DNA of 21,103 nt from Balneolaceae bacterium (GTDB lineage: Bacteria; Bacteroidota; Rhodothermia; Balneolales; Balneolaceae): positions 1 through 21,103 of the forward strand of contig JAASTO010000022.1 of the NCBI GenBank assembly GCA_021767245.1. Direction: 5' to 3'. Made by a program: the position numbers and the translations under genes. The notes under the pieces were generated by a model, which was not told the DNA's origin, ran no database searches, and saw only the letters and a list, made by a program, of their open reading frames with translations. Each line of letters begins with the position of its first letter. Within the stretch, counting starts at the first letter, position 1. Of this stretch, positions 15,182 to 21,103 are shown one piece after another.

Positions 15182-16474
15182 ATGTTCAAAAGTAGATTTA
15201 ATTTAACGGGTCTTTTAACTCCCAACTCTTTTACAACCCAAGTTGCTAAATTGGTTGGTGGCACCACAGTTGCTCATCTTTTTACCCTGCTTATAAGTCC
15301 CGTTTTAACCCGGATCTTTCCTGCTGAGGCTTTTGGTGAGTTACAATTATTCCATTCCGTTGTTGTAATACTTACCATATTAAGTACAGGATGCTTTGAA
15401 TATACTTTTGTGCTTCCGAAAAGAGATGAAAATGCGGCAATTCTTTTCAGGCTTAGTTTTATAATCAACCTTTCCTTTAGTGCCTTTCTTTATCTGATCA
15501 TATCATTTATACATGCGAATGAATGGCTTTCAGGTAATTTCAATTCAATTGTCTTATGGCTGATCCCCGTTGGCGTATTTTTCAATTCTGCTTTGAACAT
15601 TCTTGTTCACTGGATCGTCAGGTTTGAGCAATATGGTGTTGCCTCCAGATCAAAAGTAATACAAAGCTTTACAGTTGGCGGAACTCAGGTAAGCCTCGGA
15701 TTTCTCGGCACCCTAAATTTCGGATTGATCTCAGGGCATGTATTTGGACGATTCATTTCTACCGTATATCTGTTTTTTAAAAGGATCAGAATTAGGGTAG
15801 AAAGAGACTATCTGAAGAAAAATAAACAGTCTGTAACTGCAAAATATTCTGAAATTGTCAGGTTTCTCATTCCCTCTAACATTCTGAGTTATGGAGCCTT
15901 AGAAATACCTGTCTTTATAATTAGCTCATTTTTCGGGCAAGAGGTATTAGGCTTTTATTCTCTCGCTTATCGGGTTCTAAGTGTTCCCTCGGCATTTATT
16001 GGAAATTCTGTAGGACAGGTCTTCTTTAAACAACTTTCTGACCGTTATAATGCTGAGAAATTGATCCGGGACTTTCTGTATAAAACATGGGGAGTGCTCT
16101 TTCTGATAACGATCATTCCCACCTTAATTCTGATCCTGTGGGCAGAGCCTTTATTTGCCTTTGTATTTGGTGAACAATGGCAGACAGCCGGTTCCATAGC
16201 TATGATCATGGCTCCACTGCTTGCCATTGATTTCATTAGTGCACCAACAGGAAAAACCCTTGTAGTTCTCGAAAAACAGAAAGTGATGCCTTTATTTTCA
16301 CTGATCAATATATTGGCGAGAGCCGGCGGGTTACTCATGGGTTGGTACCAGAATGATTTTTACTTGGGCCTGACATATATGGTTGTCGGGCATATATTCG
16401 GATTGGTCATTTATAACCTCTATCTCATTAAAGCTGTACATAGCTATGAATCATCAGTGAGAAATAGTAAATAG
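15182..16474 (+). CDS. Wzx-like polysaccharide flippase
   Basis: This 430-residue protein has about twelve membrane segments of the Polysacc_synt/MATE-like type. The N-terminus shows the usual flippase pattern: LVGGTTVAHLFTLLISPVLT at about 25-44, then a RIFPAEAFGELQLFHS segment. It moves the undecaprenyl-linked repeat unit across the inner membrane to the periplasmic polymerase. Length and topology are normal for the family, and no frameshift or gap is visible. The gene lies 40 nt after the Wzy-like gene and 5 nt before the GT4 gene. It shares the AT-rich composition of the Wzy-like gene, as is common for serotype-specific flippases. Substrate specificity cannot be inferred. Confidence 0.88.
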   Translation: MFKSRFNLTGLLTPNSFTTQVAKLVGGTTVAHLFTLLISPVLTRIFPAEAFGELQLFHSVVVILTILSTGCFEYTFVLPKRDENAAILFRLSFIINLSFSAFLYLIISFIHANEWLSGNFNSIVLWLIPVGVFFNSALNILVHWIVRFEQYGVASRSKVIQSFTVGGTQVSLGFLGTLNFGLISGHVFGRFISTVYLFFKRIRIRVERDYLKKNKQSVTAKYSEIVRFLIPSNILSYGALEIPVFIISSFFGQEVLGFYSLAYRVLSVPSAFIGNSVGQVFFKQLSDRYNAEKLIRDFLYKTWGVLFLITIIPTLILILWAEPLFAFVFGEQWQTAGSIAMIMAPLLAIDFISAPTGKTLVVLEKQKVMPLFSLINILARAGGLLMGWYQNDFYLGLTYMVVGHIFGLVIYNLYLIKAVHSYESSVRNSK

Positions 16475-16479
16475 TATTC

Positions 16480-17655
16480 ATGGCCAAGAGTAAACTCCAT
16501 TTAATATCGCACTCCTTTCCGAACCAGGTTTCACCTTATGATGCAACCTTCATAAGCGATCATGCCAGTGCTCTATCAGAAGATTTCCAGGTTCATGTGA
16601 CCGTGCCAACCCCACGTTCAATTTTCCTAACCCGGCGATTCAGGAAAAATCATTCTCAGTTAATTACTCCGGAAAAGGTCTCATCGGAAAGGTGTCATTA
16701 TCTTTCTTTTCCGAAAAGAATGCTTCCATCTATGATCCAAAGATCAATATCAAAACAAGTGTTGAAGAGATCAAGCCATACAGATCCTGACTTGATTCAC
16801 TTACATTATGCCTATCCATCCGGGTTATTGATCCCTGAACTGAAAAAACATCTTGATGCCCCCATTATTTTAACCATCCATGGAAGTAATTTTTATAATT
16901 CGATCAATAAACCCACTTTGCATAAGATCTTGGGTAACTCTCTTGACCAGGCAGATAAGATCGTAGCTGTGGGGCCGGCTCTTGAAAAACATATTTTGGA
17001 TGAGTTCCCACATCTCAAACAAAAGGTCAGGACCATACATAACTTCGTTGATACCGGCTTCTTCCAATTAAAATATCAGAAGGAAGCCAATCCCTCAGGA
17101 AATGATCCGGGAAGACCTTTCCGTTTGTTAACAGTAGCGAATTTAAGATACACCAAAGGCATCGATACACTTATCGATGCCATTAGTTTGATTTCTGATA
17201 AAGTTGCCTTAAACCTAACCGTGATCGGCAGACTTAACGATGAACCGGAGTTCAAGAAAAGTATATTTACAAAAATAAGATCCTTAGATCTCCGTCAGGT
17301 TAATTTTATAGGGCCCAAAAGCAGAAATGAAATTCTTGAGTGGTTGCATAGAGCTGATGGATTTGTACTCCCAAGTCGCAGAGAGGCTTTTGGCATCTCC
17401 CTGATCGAAGCCATTGCATGCGGACTACCCGTAGTTTCTACCCGAAGCGGGGGACCTGAAGCGATCCTCAGTAACGAATGGGGCTTTCTTGTTGATCCGG
17501 AAAACCCGCAACAACTGGCTGATGCTATTCACAGAATGACGCAGCTTGATTCTTTTGATGCCGAGGGTCAGCACAGGTACATTGAAGAAAACTTTGGAAA
17601 AGAAAGGTATGTAAAAGAATACACTGAGCTTTATGATCAGCTTCTCTCGAAGTAG
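16480..17655 (+). CDS. GT4-family glycosyltransferase
   Basis: This 391-residue protein has the two-domain GT-B layout of GT4 retaining glycosyltransferases. The N-terminal half carries an LTIHGSNFY loop (131-139) and DLIHLHYAYPSG (104-115). The C-terminal half carries LLTVANLRYTKGID (216-229) with Lys226, and the diphosphate-binding EAFGISLIEA motif with Glu302 and Glu310 in the E-x7-E arrangement. Following it are CGLPVVSTRSGGPEAI, typical of nucleotide-sugar binding. It most likely adds one sugar from a nucleotide-sugar donor to the lipid-linked repeat unit at the cytoplasmic face. It is the last gene of the plus-strand arm, 5 nt after the flippase. Its stop is 6 nt from the convergent stop of the minus-strand glycosyltransferase. 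Confidence 0.92.
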   Translation: MAKSKLHLISHSFPNQVSPYDATFISDHASALSEDFQVHVTVPTPRSIFLTRRFRKNHSQLITPEKVSSERCHYLSFPKRMLPSMIQRSISKQVLKRSSHTDPDLIHLHYAYPSGLLIPELKKHLDAPIILTIHGSNFYNSINKPTLHKILGNSLDQADKIVAVGPALEKHILDEFPHLKQKVRTIHNFVDTGFFQLKYQKEANPSGNDPGRPFRLLTVANLRYTKGIDTLIDAISLISDKVALNLTVIGRLNDEPEFKKSIFTKIRSLDLRQVNFIGPKSRNEILEWLHRADGFVLPSRREAFGISLIEAIACGLPVVSTRSGGPEAILSNEWGFLVDPENPQQLADAIHRMTQLDSFDAEGQHRYIEENFGKERYVKEYTELYDQLLSK

Positions 17656-17661
17656 TCTGTT

Positions 17662-18471
17662 CTATTCTCTTAGCAACTTCCGATATACGTTTTCCCCAAA
17701 GATCTTACCTACATAAAATCTGAGTATCAGTATCTGAAGCTTGATCTTCTTTTTCAGCCAAAAACCCCATCCAAATTCCCTAAATCGATGATCATGTTTG
17801 GAATATAAATGCCTTGCCCCCTGTATCTTTTTATCGAAATTAGTGCTGATCTGATCAACCGACCTGAACTCCCTAGTTAGGACCTCATCCACAAAATCGA
17901 TGGTATGATCTTTACACAAACGGATCAACAGGTCATACTCCTGACTTGACTGCAATTGCTCATCGAACCCTCCTACGCTCTTTACGGCAGCGGTTTTCAT
18001 GAGTAACGTTTCTGTACCTGACACGATATATCTATCCAATAAGGCCCTGTAGATGTCCCCTTTTACCCGATTATATTTGATCTTTGGGCGGCCGGAACGT
18101 TCATCTTTTGAATGACAGGTTACGATGCCTAAAGAAGGCTCACTGGCTGCCAAAAATACTTTAACCTGCTTCTCGATCTTTTCCGGAAACAGAATATCAT
18201 CGTCATCCAAAAAGTTAATGAAGATTCCATTTGCCTTACTTAAACCCAGGTTTCTTGAATAACTGGCTCCCAGATTTTTAGGATTCCTGAAAAAGTGTAG
18301 GTTCTTATAGCCATTTAAAACATCCGCTGGATCTTTTTGCGAGCCATCATCTACCACAATGATCTCAATATTGGGATAGGTCTGATTTTGCACAGAATCA
18401 ACCGCTCTTGTAAGCAGATCTATTCTGTTATAGGTGGGAATAACGACAGAAACTAAAGGTTGTGGATCCAT
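17662..18471 (-). CDS. GT2-family glycosyltransferase
   Basis: This 269-residue GT-A type enzyme opens with VSVVIPTYNR (8-17), followed by the nucleotide-binding VVDDGS (39-44) and a metal-binding LDDDD cluster (88-92) that serves as the DXD motif. SQEYDLLIRL (about 175-184) fits the acceptor-side acidic motif of inverting GT2 enzymes. A basic C-terminal part (WLKKKIKLQILILRFYVGK) may associate with the membrane surface. It is likely a sugar transferase of the surface polysaccharide pathway. The ATG at 18471 lies 12 nt after the stop of the ExoA-like gene in the same direction, so both probably ride on the pyrR-pyrB transcript or on a promoter near it. The protein is complete and shows no abnormality. 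Confidence 0.9.
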   Translation of the reverse strand: MDPQPLVSVVIPTYNRIDLLTRAVDSVQNQTYPNIEIIVVDDGSQKDPADVLNGYKNLHFFRNPKNLGASYSRNLGLSKANGIFINFLDDDDILFPEKIEKQVKVFLAASEPSLGIVTCHSKDERSGRPKIKYNRVKGDIYRALLDRYIVSGTETLLMKTAAVKSVGGFDEQLQSSQEYDLLIRLCKDHTIDFVDEVLTREFRSVDQISTNFDKKIQGARHLYSKHDHRFREFGWGFWLKKKIKLQILILRFYVGKIFGENVYRKLLRE

Positions 18472-18483
18472 GTCAATTTGGTT

Positions 18484-19551
18484 TTACCAACCGGTTTTAC
18501 CCGATAACAGCCTCTTAATCATCTGAAAACTAAACCCACTAAAGTGAGCTATCTGCATGACCACCAAACTAACAACCACATGGATCCATCTTGAAAATAA
18601 ACCCGGGACTTTATCATCAGATCGCCAAATCTCTTGTTTAAACTTTTGGTTGGTATTAATCACCACCCGAAATGACTCCCCTATAAAGAAAAGACCCAGT
18701 AAGAGCGCAAAGATTGGAAAATATAAAGTTGATCCTGTGAGCAGATCCAGGATCCCATAGATCATCAAAAAGCATATGAAGAGAAACGGAAGAAGACCCC
18801 TGACCGGTGAGCTTTTGGGATGCAGTGATTTGGTGAGAAACCTCCCGCGACCATATCTGAAATATTGCCTGAATAAACCTGAATAGGAATTTCGGGGGTA
18901 GTACCAGCTTTTTATCTCAGGACTTACATAGATACTCTCACCAAAATATTCATATAGACGAAGGTTAAGTTCCGAATCCTGATTGGTTATGTTTTCGGTG
19001 TTAAACCCTTCAATTTCTTTCAGGTCCCTGGTCCAGAAACAGCCGAGGAAAACCGTATCAGCGTACCCCTCATAATTTTCGTCCATATATTTGGCGCCAC
19101 CACTGCCCAACAGGCTTTTAACGGCAATGGATATCCCGGCTTGAACGGGAGTTTCCGCTACATATCTTTGAGAGCCCCCCACATTTTTGCTTTGAGTTGT
19201 GAGGAGTGTGCTTACGCTTTTTTTAACATAATCGTCCCGGTAGATACAGTGGCCATCCGCTCTTAAAAACACCTCTCCCTCAGCCGCTTCGATCATTTTA
19301 TTTAGCCCATGCGACTGATACCTATCCGGATTATCGATCAGTTTTACCCGATCATCTTCTTCAGATAATTCCCTGACAAGGTCACGTGTGCTATCCGTAC
19401 TTCCACCATCTGCGATCAGAATCTCGATCAGATTCGGATATTCCGAAGCAAGAAATCCCCTTACAACCCTTTGAATATGTTGTTCCTCATTCAGAACAGG
19501 AATTCCGATCGTAACTGTTGGCTTATTCTCGATACTTGATGACCTTCCTGA
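18484..19551 (-). CDS. ExoA-like GT2 glycosyltransferase with abnormal 5' end (no start codon in frame)
   Basis: The open frame runs from after a TAA at 19552-19554 to the stop at 18484 (355 codons). The first residues after about position 10 are already catalytic: KPTVTIGIPVLNEEQ, then ILIADGGSTDSTRDL, then DNPDRYQSHGLNKM, then EVFLRADGHCIYRDDYV. This matches ExoA-type membrane glycosyltransferases, with three hydrophobic segments at the C-terminal end. The frame has no ATG, GTG or TTG upstream of 19296. The ATG at 19296 comes after the donor-binding motif, so starting there would give an inactive protein. A GTG at 19579 opens an adjacent frame (MGSILTKVLIRKVIKYRE, then TAA at 19523-19525). 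Skipping one base at the TAA would join it to KPTVTIGIP. This suggests a one-base frameshift (real, a sequencing error, or programmed) or a non-standard start. The glycosyltransferase family is sure; the start and whether it is functional are not. Confidence 0.75.
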   Translation of the reverse strand, partial: SGRSSSIENKPTVTIGIPVLNEEQHIQRVVRGFLASEYPNLIEILIADGGSTDSTRDLVRELSEEDDRVKLIDNPDRYQSHGLNKMIEAAEGEVFLRADGHCIYRDDYVKKSVSTLLTTQSKNVGGSQRYVAETPVQAGISIAVKSLLGSGGAKYMDENYEGYADTVFLGCFWTRDLKEIEGFNTENITNQDSELNLRLYEYFGESIYVSPEIKSWYYPRNSYSGLFRQYFRYGRGRFLTKSLHPKSSPVRGLLPFLFICFLMIYGILDLLTGSTLYFPIFALLLGLFFIGESFRVVINTNQKFKQEIWRSDDKVPGLFSRWIHVVVSLVVMQIAHFSGFSFQMIKRLLSGKTGW

Positions 19552-19626
19552 TTAATACTTTCGTTAAAATAGAACCCACTTATAATATCAAAATCCCAAT
19601 AACTTTTGATGCTTCGGTCATGGATC

Positions 19627-20577
19627 TCAAACCCTGGTTCCGCCACTAAGCAGATACAGGATCGCCATTCTTACAGCCACTCCATTAGTGACCTGATCCA
19701 GGATCACAGCACGGTCGCTGTCAGCTACTTCGCTTTCCATTTCCACACCTCTGTTGATCGGCCCCGGATGCATGATCTTAAAGTCGGGATATTTTTCAAG
19801 GTGATGATATTTGATCCCGAATCGTTCATGATACTCACGTAGCGATGGAAACAACTCCGTGGCTCCTTCCTGCCTTTCGAGCTGAATTCTGAGCGCCATA
19901 GCTATATCACACCATGCCAGGGTTTCATTTAGATCGTATGATACTTCCACCCCCATATCTTCCACATAAACCGGCATCAGGGTTTTAGGTCCACAAAGAA
20001 CCACTTTTGCCTCTAACTTCTTCAGTCCGATAATATTTGAACGCACTACCCGGCTATGTGAGATATCCCCGATGATCGCAACTTTTTTCCCTGTCAGATC
20101 GGGGTGTAAGGTTTGCATAGTGAACATATCCAGCAGGGCCTGAGTGGGATGCTCATGAGCCCCATCGCCTGCATTCAGGATGGCTGCGTCCACACATTGT
20201 GTTAGAAAATGTGGAACGCCAGGACTTTCATGCCGAACCACAACCATATCAATTTTCATGGAGCTTATATTTCGGATCGTATCCTTCAGTGATTCCCCTT
20301 TTTTAGTACTCGAAGAACCGGTGGAAAAATTAACCACATCGGCTCCCATGCGCTTCTGAGCCAGTTCAAATGAAAGTCGCGTTCGCGTACTGTTTTCATA
20401 GAACAGATTTACAATGGTCTTATCCCGCAGTGTAGGTACTTTTGGAACCGTCCGGTCAAGGATCTCCCGGAAATATTTTGCCTGATCCAGTACAAACAGG
20501 ATATCTTCTTTCGAATAGTCTGTGAGTCCTAACAGATGCTTTTGGTTAAACTGATATCCATCGGGAACTTCACTCAT
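19627..20577 (-). CDS. pyrB: Aspartate carbamoyltransferase, catalytic chain
   Basis: This 316-residue enzyme joins carbamoyl phosphate and L-aspartate to carbamoyl aspartate, the committed step of pyrimidine synthesis. The key motifs are intact: STRTR at 63-67 for carbamoyl phosphate, the KKGESLKDT loop with Lys93, HPTQALLD at 143-150, GDISHSRVVRS at 170-180 and HPGPINRG at 270-277. I choose the ATG at 20577, because AGGAGG ends 6 nt upstream. The GTG immediately before it (20580) would have only 3 nt spacing. The start overlaps the pyrR stop by 8 nt (ATGAGTGA), a sign of translational coupling. The stop is followed closely by the ExoA-like glycosyltransferase region. There is no pyrI regulatory chain in view. 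Regulation is probably by PyrR acting on the leader, which lies outside the window. Confidence 0.95.
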   Translation of the reverse strand: MSEVPDGYQFNQKHLLGLTDYSKEDILFVLDQAKYFREILDRTVPKVPTLRDKTIVNLFYENSTRTRLSFELAQKRMGADVVNFSTGSSSTKKGESLKDTIRNISSMKIDMVVVRHESPGVPHFLTQCVDAAILNAGDGAHEHPTQALLDMFTMQTLHPDLTGKKVAIIGDISHSRVVRSNIIGLKKLEAKVVLCGPKTLMPVYVEDMGVEVSYDLNETLAWCDIAMALRIQLERQEGATELFPSLREYHERFGIKYHHLEKYPDFKIMHPGPINRGVEMESEVADSDRAVILDQVTNGVAVRMAILYLLSGGTRV

Positions 20578-21103
20578 CACTATCCTCCTCCACTTCTACA
20601 AGATACACAGCATCCTCGCCGTCAATTTCATTTACTTTCACACGCACTTCCTCATTCTCATAAGTTGGCAGATAGATCCCCATATAATCGGCTGATATCG
20701 GTAATTCACGGTGCCCCCTGTCGACCATACAGCAAAATTTAATGCTTCTCGGGCGCCCGTAAGCCATGATAGCATCCATTGCGGAGCGAACCGTTCGGCC
20801 GGTGTAAAGCACATCATCCACTAAAACAACGTCCCGGTCAAACAGGTCGAACGGGATCTCCGTTACCTTCACTTCCGGCATCTTCAGTTTTGACCGGTAG
20901 TCATCTCGGTAAAAGGTAACATCAAGCACTCCAAAATCTATATCCGTGTCAAACTGTGCTTTGATCTCTTTGATGATGCGCTTCCCCATATAAACGCCTC
21001 GGGTTTGCATCCCAATTACAGCCAGTCGGGAAAAATCATCGTAGGGTTCCAGGAATTGATGAGCGAACCGCTGATAGGTGCGGTTTAATTCCTCTGGAGT
21101 CAT
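20570..21103 (-). CDS. pyrR: PyrR bifunctional pyr-operon regulator / uracil phosphoribosyltransferase
   Basis: This 177-residue protein has the PRTase fold with the PRPP loop VVLVDDVLYTGRT at 92-104. The N-terminus (RTYQRFAHQFLE, then LAVIGMQTRGVYMGKR) matches PyrR, which is normally about 180 residues. PyrR binds pyrimidine-operon leader mRNA when UMP is high and promotes termination; it also has weak uracil phosphoribosyltransferase activity. The ATG at 21103 is the last codon of the window, so an earlier in-frame start beyond the edge cannot be excluded, though the length argues the gene is complete or nearly so. Any attenuator or PyrR-binding loop would lie beyond the window. It overlaps pyrB by 8 nt. 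Confidence 0.95.
   Translation of the reverse strand: MTPEELNRTYQRFAHQFLEPYDDFSRLAVIGMQTRGVYMGKRIIKEIKAQFDTDIDFGVLDVTFYRDDYRSKLKMPEVKVTEIPFDLFDRDVVLVDDVLYTGRTVRSAMDAIMAYGRPRSIKFCCMVDRGHRELPISADYMGIYLPTYENEEVRVKVNEIDGEDAVYLVEVEEDSDE
20584..20589 (-). promoter_or_regulatory. Shine-Dalgarno sequence that fixes the pyrB start
   Basis: The minus strand reads AGGAGG here, inside the end of pyrR. It is 6 nt from the ATG at 20577 and only 3 nt from the GTG at 20580, favouring the ATG. The overlap ATGAGTGA joins the pyrR stop and pyrB start, which is typical of coupled translation. Confidence 0.65.

Noticed and set aside
19524..19626. Possible small protein in the third minus-strand frame between pyrB and the glycosyltransferase
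   Set aside because: The frame reads through from pyrB with no start codon in the gap and ends soon inside the glycosyltransferase. The basic leader in the GTG frame explains the region better.
1..21103. Search for CRISPR arrays, tRNA genes, insertion sequences, integrases, toxin-antitoxin or other defence genes
   Set aside because: No spaced direct repeats, cloverleaf-like segments, transposase or nuclease motifs were found on either strand by eye.

Overview
The window looks like chromosomal DNA of a Bacteroidetes-related bacterium, most likely of the Balneolota/Rhodothermota group. This is inferred from the protein types (DUF4293 protein, SPOR-domain lipoprotein, LVIVD-type beta-propeller), from weak or absent Shine-Dalgarno sequences at most starts, and from one promoter candidate of the TTTG/TAnnTTTG kind. 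The taxon is an inference; there is no rRNA marker. I see no tRNA, rRNA, CRISPR array, transposase or phage gene. The window is densely coding, and no gene-free stretch exceeds about 250 bases.

Layout. (1) Positions 1-3160, minus strand: a cut-off secreted protein, a secreted LVIVD-type beta-propeller, a small GlsB/YeaQ-type membrane protein and an FbpC/PotA-type ABC ATPase with no permease beside it. (2) Positions 3335-3832, plus: a SPOR-domain lipoprotein followed by a near-perfect intrinsic terminator at 3904-3943. (3) Positions 4053-6570, plus: a compact three-gene partner-switching module of STAS anti-sigma antagonist, RsbW-like kinase and GAF-GAF-PP2C phosphatase. (4) Positions 6563-9660, minus: an MltF-like lipoprotein lytic transglycosylase, a DMT (EamA) transporter and a DUF4293 membrane protein. 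(5) Positions 9865-17655, plus: a tightly packed run of EamA transporter, Wza-like SLBB export protein, Wzz-like chain-length protein, Wzy/WaaL-like polymerase or ligase, Wzx-like flippase and a GT4 glycosyltransferase. This is an extracellular polysaccharide locus of the Wzx/Wzy type. (6) Positions 17662-21103, minus, read right to left: pyrR, pyrB, an ExoA-like glycosyltransferase and a second GT2 glycosyltransferase.

How the genes fit together. The polysaccharide genes form two convergent arms whose stop codons are only a few bases apart. The plus arm supplies flipping, polymerisation, chain-length control, export and one glycosyltransferase. The minus arm supplies two more glycosyltransferases and sits directly behind the pyrimidine genes pyrR-pyrB, which feed UTP and hence UDP-sugar supply. 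No initiating phosphoglycosyltransferase and no Wzc tyrosine kinase are in the window, so the pathway must be completed elsewhere. The partner-switching trio has no sigma factor next to it, so its output is unknown.

Most of the window is ordinary core and surface-polysaccharide content. The points most worth checking are: the ExoA-like glycosyltransferase, whose catalytic N-terminus has no usable start codon in its own frame and appears to be joined by a frame change to an 18-codon leader; the orphan partner-switching trio; the EamA gene only 2 nt from wza; and the His-rich beta-propeller paired with an unknown secreted protein.
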